DNA from: Janthinobacterium sp. TND4EL3
GTDB lineage: Bacteria; Pseudomonadota; Gammaproteobacteria; Burkholderiales; Burkholderiaceae_D
NCBI RefSeq assembly: GCF_900156175.1
Contig: NZ_FTMV01000015.1
Span: forward strand, 1-64,000
Direction of reading: 5' to 3'
Length of the DNA stretch: 64,000 nucleotides
Numbering within the stretch: the stretch's first letter is position 1; each line of letters opens with the position of its first letter. The position numbers were made by a program, and so were the translations under genes. The notes below the pieces were generated by a model. The model did not search any database. It worked only from the letters and a program-made list of their open reading frames with translations, and was not told where the DNA came from. Shown one piece after another: positions 19,782-28,777 of the stretch.

Positions 19782-20849
19782 TCAGGTGGCCTGTCCGGCC
19801 TGCAGTTCCTGCAGGCGCCAGGCGCCGGGATTGGTGCCGGACCAGGTGCGGAACGCATGGTTGAATGCGCTTTGTTCCTGGTAGCCGAGCAGGAAGGCGA
19901 TGTCGACCAGCGACAGGCCAGGCTGGCGCAGGTAGTCGCGCGCCATGCCGTACCTGGCCTGGTCCAGCAGGGCCTGGTAGCTCGTGCCCGCGTCGGCCAG
20001 CTTGCGCTGCAGGGTGCGCGGCGTGACGGCCAGCGCGGCGGCCACGTCGGCCAGCCTGGCCGGACCGTGGCGCAAGCCCGCCACGATGGTCGCCTGCACC
20101 TGCGCGCCGATGCCGCTGCCCGCTTCGGCCTGGCGCTGCGCCAGCAATTGTTCCGCGTGCTGGCACAGCACGGGATGCAGGCTGACGTCGGCGTTCGGCA
20201 CGGGCCAGTCCAGCAATTGCGCGTCGAAGGTGGCCGTGTTGGCGGGGGCATTGAAGGCGGGCAGGCTGCCCAGCACGCGCACGTACTCGTCGCGGTGCGC
20301 CGCGTGGCGCAGCAGCTGGCCGCCGCCGTCGTGGACGAAGGCCAGCCGGGCCGGCGGCAGCGGCATGCCGGCCAGCCAGTCGCCGCACACCCGAATGCCG
20401 GCAAAGACGCTGTCGACCAGGTGCCGGCTGGCGTCCGGGTAGTTGCTGGCCCAGCGGAAATGCGCGACGGCGCCATCGCGCTGCAGGGTCGAGCGGCCCA
20501 GGTCGTGCGCCAGCCGTTCGTAGCGTGCCGTCTGTTCCAGCGCCTGGCCCACGTTGCTGCAACTGAGCAAGATCAAGCCATACGCGCTGTACGTGCCCAT
20601 GCGCACGCGCTGGCCCACGTGCAGGCCGAAATGCGCGTCGCCCGCCAGGCTCGCCCCTGCATCGAGCAGGCGCACGTAGTCGCGCGCCGCCAGGCTGGCC
20701 GATGGGGCGTCGAGGCCGTGCGGCGGTACGCCGGCCGCCCGCGCCAGGGTGGCGGCAGCGATGCCATGCGCGGCGGCCGCTTCCAGCAGCGGCTGCAGAT
20801 AGGCGCCGGCGACCCGGCCTTCCGCGTGATGGCTGTCAGTGCCTGGCAT
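19782..20849 (-). CDS. AraC-family regulator with arabinose-binding-like N-terminal domain
   Basis: 355 residues. The N-terminal domain (PLLEAAAAHGIAAATLARAAGVP, then TYSAYGLILLSCSNVGQALE) is the OruR/ArgR-type AraC ligand domain (PF12625-like). The C-terminal domain has the two helix-turn-helix motifs (LADVAAALAVTPRTLQRKLA; LSLVDIAFLLGYQEQSAFNH). It is divergent, 126 bp away, from the FAD oxidase-GlpD-kinase operon and is the likely activator of it. Confidence 0.88.
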   Translation of the reverse strand: MPGTDSHHAEGRVAGAYLQPLLEAAAAHGIAAATLARAAGVPPHGLDAPSASLAARDYVRLLDAGASLAGDAHFGLHVGQRVRMGTYSAYGLILLSCSNVGQALEQTARYERLAHDLGRSTLQRDGAVAHFRWASNYPDASRHLVDSVFAGIRVCGDWLAGMPLPPARLAFVHDGGGQLLRHAAHRDEYVRVLGSLPAFNAPANTATFDAQLLDWPVPNADVSLHPVLCQHAEQLLAQRQAEAGSGIGAQVQATIVAGLRHGPARLADVAAALAVTPRTLQRKLADAGTSYQALLDQARYGMARDYLRQPGLSLVDIAFLLGYQEQSAFNHAFRTWSGTNPGAWRLQELQAGQAT

Positions 20850-20975
20850 GATGGAACAATGCGATTGTCATGAAAAACCAATACCCTTCGTTTCTGGCGG
20901 CATATGCTGTTGAACAGGCAAGAACAGTATAGCAAGCCGCCGTGGCGCGCAACTGGCCCAACACAGGGGATATCG

Positions 20976-22586
20976 ATGCAACGCTGGAATGGCTGGGGTG
21001 ACGAAAGCATCGTGTATGCGCTGGGCGTGGAGGCGCTCGCCTTCCTGGGCGAACGGCTGGGGCCGGGCACCGCCATCGCTGACGCCAGCTTCGAGGAGGC
21101 CTGCGCACAGGTGCCTGCCTCGCGCCTGGCGCCGCATCCGCTCATCGATACTACGCCGGCTGCGCGCGTGCGCCATGCGCTCGGTCAAAGCCTGCCCGAC
21201 TGGTTCAAGCTGCGTCATGGCCGCATCGGTGCCGTGCCTGACGGCGTGGCCTTTCCCGACAGCACCCTGCAGGTGCGCCAGTTGCTCGATTACGCGCGCC
21301 AGGCCTGCGTGGCCGTCATCGCGCATGGCGGCGGCACGAGCGTGGCCGGACACCTGACGGTGGCGCCGGGGCCGCGCCCCGTGCTGTCGATCAACCTCAC
21401 GCATCTGTGCGCGCTGGGCCACCTGGACCGCGAGGCGCAACTGGCCACGTTCGGCGCGGGGGTGTACGGTCCCGACCTGGAAGCGCAGCTGCGCGCGCAG
21501 GGCTATACGCTGGGCCACTATCCGCAGTCGTTCGAATATTCCACCTTGGGAGGCTGGATCGCCACGCGCTCGTCGGGCCAGCAATCCTTGCGCTATGGCC
21601 GCATCGAGCAGCTGTTCGCCGGTGGCGTGCTGGAAACGCCGGCCGGCACCCTGACGATTCCCACCTTTCCCGCCTCGGCGGCCGGCATCGACCTGCGCGA
21701 AATGGTGCTCGGTTCGGAAGGGCGTATCGGCATCGTGACGCAGGCCACCGTGCGCATTTCTCCGCTGCCGCCGTTCGAAGCGTTCCACGCCGTGTTTTTT
21801 GCCGGCTGGGGCGAGGCGCAGGCCGCCGTGCGCGCGCTGGCGCAGGCAAAACTGCCGCTGTCGCTGCTGCGCCTGTCGAACGGGGCGGAAACGCAAACCA
21901 TGCTGACCCTGGCCGGACACAAGAAACTGGTGGGACTATTGGAACGCTATCTGTCCCTGCGCGGCTGCGGGGAAGGCAAGTGCATGCTGATGGTGGGCGT
22001 CAGCGGTGACGAGAAACCGGCGCGCGCGGCCCTGCGCGGCGCCCTGGCGCTGGCGCGGCGGCACAAGGGCGTGCACGTGGGGCGCCCCATGGGCGACAAA
22101 TGGAAGCAGGGACGCTTTCGCAATGTCTACCTGCGCAACGGCGCCTGGGAACACGGCTATGTCATCGACACGGTGGAAACGGCCGTCGACTGGCCCCGCG
22201 TGGCGCCCATGATGGCGGCGCTGGAGCAGGCTGGCCGCACCGCGCTGGCCGCGCACGGCGAACAGGTGCACGCCTACACGCATTTGTCGCACCTGTACCC
22301 GCAGGGCGCCAGCGTCTACACCACCTATGTGTACCGGCTGGCACCCACGTTCGAGGACAACATGGCGCGCTGGCGCAGTCTGAAAGACGCGGCCGGCGCC
22401 GCCATCGTCGCCAACGGCGGCACCATCAGCCACCAGCATGGCGTCGGCACGGACCACGCGCCGTGGCTGATGGCCGAAAAGGGAGAACTGGGCATCGACG
22501 CCATGCGTGCGCTGCTGCGCCAGTTCGATCCGCAGGGCATGATGAACCCCGGCAAACTGCTGCCCGACGCCGGCGGCCCGTCATGA
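20976..22586 (+). CDS. FAD-binding oxidase, alkyl-DHAP synthase/VAO family
   Basis: 536 residues. The N-terminus MQRWNGWGDE and the FAD-binding segment IAHGGGTSVAGHL, with C-terminal ISHQHGVGTDHAPWL and FDPQGMMNPGKLLP, place it in the vanillyl-alcohol oxidase superfamily near alkyldihydroxyacetonephosphate synthases. Many bacterial members are flavin oxidoreductases of unknown substrate rather than ether-lipid enzymes. AGGGGA precedes the ATG at 20976. Its stop overlaps the next start (ATGA), so it is coupled to the GlpD-like gene. Confidence 0.82.
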   Translation: MQRWNGWGDESIVYALGVEALAFLGERLGPGTAIADASFEEACAQVPASRLAPHPLIDTTPAARVRHALGQSLPDWFKLRHGRIGAVPDGVAFPDSTLQVRQLLDYARQACVAVIAHGGGTSVAGHLTVAPGPRPVLSINLTHLCALGHLDREAQLATFGAGVYGPDLEAQLRAQGYTLGHYPQSFEYSTLGGWIATRSSGQQSLRYGRIEQLFAGGVLETPAGTLTIPTFPASAAGIDLREMVLGSEGRIGIVTQATVRISPLPPFEAFHAVFFAGWGEAQAAVRALAQAKLPLSLLRLSNGAETQTMLTLAGHKKLVGLLERYLSLRGCGEGKCMLMVGVSGDEKPARAALRGALALARRHKGVHVGRPMGDKWKQGRFRNVYLRNGAWEHGYVIDTVETAVDWPRVAPMMAALEQAGRTALAAHGEQVHAYTHLSHLYPQGASVYTTYVYRLAPTFEDNMARWRSLKDAAGAAIVANGGTISHQHGVGTDHAPWLMAEKGELGIDAMRALLRQFDPQGMMNPGKLLPDAGGPS

Positions 22587-24151
22587 ACAGGGCAGAGCTG
22601 CCTGGCCTCCTGGCGCGCGAGTGGGACGTGCTGATCGTCGGCGGCGGCATCACGGGCGCCGGCATCCTGCTCGAAGCATCGCGGCGCGGCTTGCGGGCGC
22701 TGCTGGTGGAGCAGCGCGATTTCGCCTGGGGCACGTCGAGCCGTTCGTCGAAGCTGGTGCACGGCGGCTTGCGCTACCTCAAGCAGGGACAGTTTGCGCT
22801 GACGCGCGAGTCGGTGCATGAACGGCAAGCCTTGCTGAGGGATGCGGCGGGGCTGGTCGAGCCGCAGGGCTTTGCCTTTGGCGACTACGCGGGCAGGAAG
22901 CCGGGGCGGCGCCAGTTCATGCTGGGCCTGGCCATCTACGACGTGATGGCGGGCCGGCGCGCGCGCCGCTATCTGGCAGCGGACGATTTTGCCATGCTGG
23001 CGCCGCACGTCCGGCGCGACGGCCTGCAGGGCGGCATGCTGTACCAGGACGCCAAGACGGACGACGCGCGCCTGGTGCTGCGCGTGCTGCAGGAGGCGCG
23101 CCGCCATGGCGGCGTGGCCGTCAACTACCTGGGCGTGGCATCGCTGCTGCGTGAAAATGACCAGGTCGCCGGCGCCACCTTGAACGATGCGGTCGATGGC
23201 GCGGCATTCACCGTGCGCGCGCGCCTGGTGATCAGCGCCACGGGCGCCTGGGCCGACGGCTTGCGCGGCCAGGTGGGAGAACGGCCGAAACTGCGGCCCC
23301 TGCGCGGCAGCCATCTGCTGCTGCCCGCCTGGCGCTTGCCGCTGGCGCAAGCCGTCAGCCTGATGCACCCGCGCGATGGCCGCCCCGTGTTTGCGTATCC
23401 CTGGGAAGGCGTGACCCTGGTCGGCACCACCGATGTCGACCACGGCGCCAGCCTGGACCTGGAACCGGCGATCACGCGCGGCGAGCTCGATTACCTGCTG
23501 GCCGCGCTGCACTGGCAGTTCCCGCAGCTGGCGCTGGGCGAAGACGACGTGCTGGCCACGTTTGCCGGCGTGCGTCCCGTCATCGACAGCGGCCAGCTTG
23601 ACCCGTCGAAGGAAGCGCGCGAACATGCGCTGTGGCTGGAAAACGGCTTGCTGACGGTGGCAGGCGGCAAGCTGACGACCTTTCGCGTGATCGCCCTCGA
23701 TGCCTTGCGCCGCGCCGCGCCGCTGCTGCCGGGCTGGCAGGCGGATTTGCGCCCCTTGCCTATCTTTGACGCAACGCCGGCCCTGTCGGGCAAGGCCTTG
23801 CTGCTCGACGGCGAACAGCGCGCGCGCCTGGTGGGCCAGCATGGCGCGGCCGCGCAGGCGCTGTGCGAGGCGGCGCACGAGGGCGAACTGGCGCCGGTGC
23901 CCGGCACGCAGACCCTGTGGGCGCAGCTGCGCTGGGGCGCGCGCGTGGAAGCCGTGCAGCACCTGGACGACCTGCTGCTGCGGCGCACGCGCCTCGGTTT
24001 GCAGCTGGCCGGCGGCGCGCTTGCTATCATGCCGCGCCTGCGCGCCATCTGCCAGCATGAACTGGGGTGGAGCGATGCGCGCTGGGATGCGGAGCAGCAG
24101 CGCTACCTGGCCCTGTGGCGCCGCCATTACAGCGTGCCGCAGGGCGATTGA
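22583..24151 (+). CDS. glpD: Glycerol-3-phosphate dehydrogenase/oxidase family protein
   Basis: 522 residues. FAD-binding LIVGGGITGAGILLEASRRG at the N-terminus, SSRSSKLVHGGLRYL (the conserved GlpD block), TTDVDHG and GGKLTTFRVIA are all present. The family oxidises sn-glycerol-3-phosphate to DHAP at the membrane. The context (FAD oxidase and FGGY kinase, no glpF or glpR) suggests either a second GlpD or a relative acting on another polyol phosphate. The start is the ATG at 22583 in the ATGA overlap; the frame is open further upstream inside the previous gene, but that is not coding. Confidence 0.85.
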   Translation: MNRAELPGLLAREWDVLIVGGGITGAGILLEASRRGLRALLVEQRDFAWGTSSRSSKLVHGGLRYLKQGQFALTRESVHERQALLRDAAGLVEPQGFAFGDYAGRKPGRRQFMLGLAIYDVMAGRRARRYLAADDFAMLAPHVRRDGLQGGMLYQDAKTDDARLVLRVLQEARRHGGVAVNYLGVASLLRENDQVAGATLNDAVDGAAFTVRARLVISATGAWADGLRGQVGERPKLRPLRGSHLLLPAWRLPLAQAVSLMHPRDGRPVFAYPWEGVTLVGTTDVDHGASLDLEPAITRGELDYLLAALHWQFPQLALGEDDVLATFAGVRPVIDSGQLDPSKEAREHALWLENGLLTVAGGKLTTFRVIALDALRRAAPLLPGWQADLRPLPIFDATPALSGKALLLDGEQRARLVGQHGAAAQALCEAAHEGELAPVPGTQTLWAQLRWGARVEAVQHLDDLLLRRTRLGLQLAGGALAIMPRLRAICQHELGWSDARWDAEQQRYLALWRRHYSVPQGD

Positions 24152-24185
24152 AAAAAGTATAAAAAATAAACAAGAGGAGAGCATC

Positions 24186-24503
24186 ATCGACACGACCCTG
24201 TTTGGCCTGCCCCTGGCGCTGGGCGGCGCCCGCATCACCTACGACAGCCTGTCGCCGCTGGACCTGCGCCAGCCGCTGGCCACCCTCGTCGACGAGCTGG
24301 GCGAAGACCTGCTGCAAATCACGTGCGCGAACGGCGCTATCGTCGACGTGGGCTGGTATCCGGCATGGAGCGAGGAGGGGAGATTGCGCGTGGTGGCCGT
24401 GCGGGATCAGGACTGGGAAGCGCCCGTCTTCAGCGCCCAGCCGGAACTGACGCCGCCAGCGCTGCTGCAGGCGCTGCGCGCCGCGCTGGCCAGCGTGGCA
24501 TAA
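24186..24503 (+). CDS. Small unknown protein with no canonical start codon
   Basis: About 105 residues, family not recognised; it contains DTTLFGLPLALGG and ITCANGAIVDVGWYPAW. The frame is preserved to a TAA 3 bp before the kinase ATG, and a good GAGGAG (24174-24179) sits just upstream, yet the codons at the expected start are ATC ATC (24183-24188). No ATG, GTG or TTG occurs in frame within the first half. It may start at a rare ATC (or ATT at 24147), or the ATG was lost by a point mutation. The tight position within the operon argues for a real gene. Confidence 0.55.
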   Translation: MDTTLFGLPLALGGARITYDSLSPLDLRQPLATLVDELGEDLLQITCANGAIVDVGWYPAWSEEGRLRVVAVRDQDWEAPVFSAQPELTPPALLQALRAALASVA

Positions 24504-24506
24504 GCC

Positions 24507-26084
24507 ATGGCCTGCGCAGCGGGCAATGGCCCGTATATCCTCGCCATCGACAATGGCACGCAAAGCGTGCGCGCGCTGCTGTTCGACCGCGAGGGAACGC
24601 TGGCGGCCAAGGCGCAAGTGTTCCTGGAAGCGTATTACTCCGACCACCCCGGCTGGGCCGAGCACGATGCGGAAGGCTACTGGCAAGCCGTATGCGCAGC
24701 GTGCCAGCAGCTGTGGCGCGGCACGGACATTGCCAAATCCGCCGTGGCCGGCGTGGCCGTGACCACGCAGCGCGGCACGGTGGTCAACGTGGATGAACAT
24801 GGCGCCCCCTTGCGCCCCGCCATCACCTGGCTGGACCAGCGCAGCACGCGCGACATTCCGCAACTGGCGCCGTGGTGGCGCGCCCTGTTCCGCGCCACGC
24901 GCCTCGACGGGACGATCGCGTACTTCCGCCGCGAGGCCGAGATCAACTGGATCGCCGCGCAGCAGCCCGACATCTGGCGCCGCACGCACAAATTCCTGCT
25001 GCTGTCGGGCTTTCTCAATCACCGCCTCTGCGGAAAATACATCGATTCGACGGGCTCGCAAGTGGCCTACATCCCGTTCGACTACAAGCGCCATGCCTGG
25101 GCGGGGCGATTCGACTGGAAATGGCAGGCGCTGGCAATACAGCGCTCGATGCTGCCGGAACTGGTGACGCCGGGCACGCGCATGGGCGCCGTCACGGCAT
25201 CGGCCGCCGCGGCGACGGGCATCCCGGAAGGCACGCCCTTGCTGGCGGCGGCTGCCGACAAGGCGTGCGAAGTGCTGGGCGCCGGCTGCGTCGAGCCGCA
25301 CGTGGCGTGCCTGAGCTACGGCACCACGGCCACCATCAACACGACCAGCCGCAAATACGTGGAAGTGACGCGTTTTATCCCGCCGTATCCGGCCGCCATG
25401 CCCGGCGCCTACAGCACGGAAGTGCAGATTTTCCGCGGCTACTGGATGGTCAACTGGTTCAAGGAACAGTTCGGCGACCGCGAACGGGCGGCGGCCGCCG
25501 AGGATGGCACGGGCTTGTCCGCCGAGGCGCTGTTCGACCGCCTGGTCGACGCCGTGCCGCCCGGTTCGATGGGACTGATGCTGCAGCCGTACTGGAGTCC
25601 CGGCATCAAGGTGCCGGGACCGGAAGCGAAGGGCGCCATGATCGGTTTTGGCGACGTGCACACGCGCGCGCACATCTACCGCGCCATCCTCGAGGGCCTC
25701 GCGTATGCGCTGCGCGAAGGCAAGGAGCGCATCGAGCGGCGCAGCGGCGTCGCCATCACGGAGCTGCGCATCGCCGGCGGCGGCTCGCAAAGCGACTCTG
25801 CCATGCAGCTGACGGCCGATATCTTCGGCTTGCCGGCCGCGCGCGCCCACGTGTATGAAAGTTCGGGCCTGGGCGCGGCCATCGCCGCTAGCGTGGGCCT
25901 GGGCTGGCATGCGGACTTTCCCGCCGCCGTGCGGGCGATGACGCGCAAGGGCAAGGTATTTCAGCCCCACCCCGAGCACCGCAAGACCTACGAGCAGCTG
26001 TACCGGCGCGTGTACCGCAAGATGTATGCGCGGCTGCAGCCGCTGTACCGCGAGATCGCCGACATCACCGGCTATCCGGAATAG
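24507..26084 (+). CDS. FGGY-family carbohydrate kinase
   Basis: 525 residues. The N-terminal phosphate loop ILAIDNGTQSVRALLFD, the substrate region TTQRGTVVNVDEHGAPLRPAITWLDQR, the second ATPase lobe LSYGTTATINTT and the adenosine motif IAGGGSQSDSAMQLTADIFG are all seen. FGGY kinases phosphorylate polyols and sugars (glycerol, xylulose, erythritol); this member is not clearly GlpK. It closes the operon begun at 20976, 3 bp after the small unknown gene, and would supply a phosphorylated polyol to the GlpD-like enzyme. Substrate unknown. Confidence 0.88.
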   Translation: MACAAGNGPYILAIDNGTQSVRALLFDREGTLAAKAQVFLEAYYSDHPGWAEHDAEGYWQAVCAACQQLWRGTDIAKSAVAGVAVTTQRGTVVNVDEHGAPLRPAITWLDQRSTRDIPQLAPWWRALFRATRLDGTIAYFRREAEINWIAAQQPDIWRRTHKFLLLSGFLNHRLCGKYIDSTGSQVAYIPFDYKRHAWAGRFDWKWQALAIQRSMLPELVTPGTRMGAVTASAAAATGIPEGTPLLAAAADKACEVLGAGCVEPHVACLSYGTTATINTTSRKYVEVTRFIPPYPAAMPGAYSTEVQIFRGYWMVNWFKEQFGDRERAAAAEDGTGLSAEALFDRLVDAVPPGSMGLMLQPYWSPGIKVPGPEAKGAMIGFGDVHTRAHIYRAILEGLAYALREGKERIERRSGVAITELRIAGGGSQSDSAMQLTADIFGLPAARAHVYESSGLGAAIAASVGLGWHADFPAAVRAMTRKGKVFQPHPEHRKTYEQLYRRVYRKMYARLQPLYREIADITGYPE

Positions 26085-26100
26085 CTGCTCCATCAATGCT

Positions 26101-26130
26101 ATTGCGAATCATTCTCATCCAGTATATGAT
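26101..26130 (+). promoter_or_regulatory. Fur-box-like promoter of the TonB receptor gene
   Basis: TTGCGA (26102-26107) and TATGAT (26125-26130), separated by 17 bp, form a good -35/-10 pair. The spacer starts with AATCATTCTCATC, part of the NATNATNAT-type pattern bound by Fur in betaproteobacteria. Iron-dependent repression of the receptor is therefore expected. Identification is by motif only. Confidence 0.65.
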
Positions 26131-26175
26131 GTGTTCCGCATTTCACCAAGGCAACTTATCCCGGTGACTGCAGTG

Positions 26176-26200
26176 CGCCGCCGGCCATGCGCCGGCGGCG
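26176..26200 (+). other. Perfect 10-bp hairpin in the receptor leader
   Basis: CGCCGCCGGC, 5-base loop, GCCGGCGGCG. It lies between the Fur-type promoter and the receptor start, within a leader of about 190 nt. No T-run follows, so it is not a classic terminator; it may act on the mRNA. Confidence 0.5.
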
Positions 26201-26331
26201 TGTCCGCGCGGGCAGGGTTCCGCCGCAACGCTTCCGTCAACGCCGCCGCTTGATCGTGCGCCGCCCGTTTCCTCTGCCCTGCGCTTTTTCATTCCACAAG
26301 CATGAAGCAGCAAACCCAGGCAAGGATAGCG

Positions 26332-28593
26332 ATGAAGAGCAGCAAACTAGAATGGACCCCACTGGCCGCCGCGCTGGCGCTGGCATTGGGCGGCGCGCAC
26401 GGCCAAGCGTGGGCGGCAGCGAAGGGGGACAAGGCCGACGCGGTGCAGATGCCCGCCATCAGCGTGTTCGGCGACGCCATCAGCGCCGGCACGGCCGGCC
26501 GCTCGTATATCAACAGCGCCGATATCGAACGCCAGCAGGCCGACAACGTCGCCTCCTTGCTCGATACCTTGCCCGGCGTCGACCTGGCCGGCACGGCCCG
26601 TCCCAGCGGCCAGAGCCTCAATATCTGGGGCTTCAACAAGGTGCAGGACGTGAAGGTCATCCTCGACGGCGTGCCCAAGGGCTTTGAAAAATACCGCCAG
26701 GGCTCCATCTTCATCGAGCCGGAGCTGATCAAGCAGATCGAAGTGAACAAGGGCGCGCATACGAGCTTGTACGGCAATGGCGGCTTCGGCGGCGTCATCA
26801 CGGTCGAGACCAAGGATGCGCAGGACTTGCTCGAAGGCGGCGAGAACGTGGGCGCCATGCTCAAGTACTCGCGCCACTCGAACAATGGCGAAAACGACGC
26901 CACCGTGGCAGTCTACGGCCGCACGCAAGACGGCCGCTTCGACGCCATGGCCTTCACCACGCAGCGCAAGTCCGATGATTTGCGCAAGCCCGATGGCAAG
27001 CCATTCCGCTTTTCCGCCATCGATGCGCCATCGAGCCTGGCCAAGCTGAATATCCGGCTGACGCCGGAGCAGCTTCTGACCCTGACGGCGATGAAGGGTG
27101 GCAGTTCGGGCTGGGGCCCGTTCGCCGCCATGGGCGAGGACGTACCCACGCCGACCGAGGCGGAAATCAAAAAGTATGGACTGGAAGAGGCTTGGCAGCG
27201 CAAGGCCGTGTACCGCGACCAGGACGACGACACGTATTCGGTGAAGTGGCAGTATGCGCCGCAGGACAATCCGTGGATCAAGGTGACGGCCAGCGCCGGC
27301 TATTCGCACACGGACCAGCATGACAAGCGTTTGCCGTCCGCTTCGCAGGGATCCTACCTGGGCTCCCTGGGCAACGAAAGCTGGGCCTCGTACGTGGACC
27401 GCATTGCCGAGGTGCGCAACGAAAGCGTGTTCGCGACGGGCGCCGTGTCGCACGTGCTGCAATCGGGCCTGCAATGGCACAAGAACGTGCGCGACACCCT
27501 GATGTACTACCCGTCGTCGACGGCGCTGAAGGACCCCAGCTACAACTACGGCTACTTCCAGCCGTATTACATGCCGGCCGGGCGCCAGGAAACCACGGGC
27601 CTGTATCTGCAGGATGCCATGAGCTATGGCAGCGTGACGCTGACGGCGGCGCTGCGCCACGACCGCGTCGTCTCCGAGGGCGTGCCGAACAAGGCGTCGC
27701 GCTACAACAGCCCGCTGCCGGCGGCCGGCCACGATTTCAGCGAAAAAGTGCACGCGGACTGGTCGCCGCGCCTGGGGCTGTTCTGGAAGGCGTCGGACAG
27801 CATGGCCCTGTTCGGCGACTTGAGCCGCACCTGGCGCGCGCCGACCATCGACGAAATGTATTCGAATGAATACTATGTGTCGCCGCGCCTCGGTTCATCG
27901 ACGCCGGCCACCAGCCGCAACCTGGCCGTCGAGCGCGTGACGGCCGTGCGCGCCGGCGCCATGCTGCACCGCCAGAACGTGGTCATGGAACGCGACGACG
28001 CGCAGCTGCGCCTGACGGTCTACCGCAACCGCGTCAGCGACAATATCGGCCCGCGCCTGGGCGTGCTGGTCGAAGGCTACGAGCCGGGATCGGGCAAGGT
28101 GCCGCCGGCCCTGTCCGACTACCGCAACCTGGCCGGTTTCCAAACGCAGGGCGTGGAAGTGGAGTCCTATTACAACTCGCCGCGCCTGTTTGCCAGCGCC
28201 TCGCTGTCGAAGCAGCGCGGCACGCGCACGGGGTCGCAGCGCGACCCGTGGGGCGCGGATGAACCCGTGTCGACCATTGCGCCGGACAAGCTGATGGCGG
28301 GACTGGGCTGGCGCTTCCCCGATCTGGGCGCCAGCGTGGGCTGGCAGGGCCGCTTCGTGGCGAAGCAGGAGCGCGTGCTGCCGGTGGGGAGCGTGTACCG
28401 CTTGCCGCCGTCGAAAGGGTATGCGCTGCACACGCTGTTCGCGTCATGGAATGGCAGACAGGGCGTGTGGCGCGGCACGGAGGTGCGCCTGACGGTCGAT
28501 AATGTCTTCAACCGCAACTACATGCCCTACCTGAGCGAGGCGGTCACCGGCGTGGGGCGCAATGCGAAGTTGAGCGTGTCGCGGAAGTTCTGA
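26332..28593 (+). CDS. TonB-dependent receptor, heme/siderophore type
   Basis: 753 residues. A signal peptide ending near AWA is followed by the plug domain (ADIERQQADNVASLLDTLPG; VKVILDGVPKG; LIKQIEVNKGAHTSLYGNGGFGGVI) and a 22-strand beta-barrel ending in Phe (LSVSRKF). The plug resembles hemin/hemoglobin receptors (HasR/ShuA group), but the ligand is not certain. AAGGA 5 bp before the ATG at 26332 decides the start; an in-frame ATG at 26302 is less likely. A Fur-type promoter precedes it. No TonB/ExbBD or heme ABC genes are adjacent. Confidence 0.88.
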   Translation: MKSSKLEWTPLAAALALALGGAHGQAWAAAKGDKADAVQMPAISVFGDAISAGTAGRSYINSADIERQQADNVASLLDTLPGVDLAGTARPSGQSLNIWGFNKVQDVKVILDGVPKGFEKYRQGSIFIEPELIKQIEVNKGAHTSLYGNGGFGGVITVETKDAQDLLEGGENVGAMLKYSRHSNNGENDATVAVYGRTQDGRFDAMAFTTQRKSDDLRKPDGKPFRFSAIDAPSSLAKLNIRLTPEQLLTLTAMKGGSSGWGPFAAMGEDVPTPTEAEIKKYGLEEAWQRKAVYRDQDDDTYSVKWQYAPQDNPWIKVTASAGYSHTDQHDKRLPSASQGSYLGSLGNESWASYVDRIAEVRNESVFATGAVSHVLQSGLQWHKNVRDTLMYYPSSTALKDPSYNYGYFQPYYMPAGRQETTGLYLQDAMSYGSVTLTAALRHDRVVSEGVPNKASRYNSPLPAAGHDFSEKVHADWSPRLGLFWKASDSMALFGDLSRTWRAPTIDEMYSNEYYVSPRLGSSTPATSRNLAVERVTAVRAGAMLHRQNVVMERDDAQLRLTVYRNRVSDNIGPRLGVLVEGYEPGSGKVPPALSDYRNLAGFQTQGVEVESYYNSPRLFASASLSKQRGTRTGSQRDPWGADEPVSTIAPDKLMAGLGWRFPDLGASVGWQGRFVAKQERVLPVGSVYRLPPSKGYALHTLFASWNGRQGVWRGTEVRLTVDNVFNRNYMPYLSEAVTGVGRNAKLSVSRKF

Positions 28594-28607
28594 TTCACTT
28601 TAAGAAC

Positions 28608-28744
28608 GGCGGGCCGGAGACGCGGGCCTGAGAAAATGCCGATGGCAGCGTTGCAGCTTCCTTGCCGTACTTGCGTACTGTCTGCGTCGCTGCGCCTTGC
28701 CCTCGCCATTTTTCAGGCCCGCTTGGCCCGGAGTGCCTTTTTTT
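28608..28744. repeat. Long intergenic inverted repeat ending in a T-run
   Basis: GCGGGCCTGA (28622-28631) pairs perfectly with TCAGGCCCGC (28713-28722); AAAATG (28633-28638) pairs with CATTTT (28707-28712) after one bulge. An additional outer pair CGGGCC/GGCCCG (28610-28615, 28725-28730) and a central GTAC-TTGC-GTAC hairpin are present, with seven Ts at 28738-28744. It lies between the convergent receptor and GGDEF genes and probably terminates the receptor transcript. It resembles a dispersed element, different from the one at 18783. Confidence 0.65.
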
Positions 28745-28777
28745 GTGACTTGGGCCTACTCCCGGTTCGCCGTATCC

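Noticed and set aside
22100..22582. Upstream extension of the glpD frame
   Set aside because: Overlaps the FAD oxidase in another frame; the ATGA start at 22583 gives the proper FAD-binding N-terminus.
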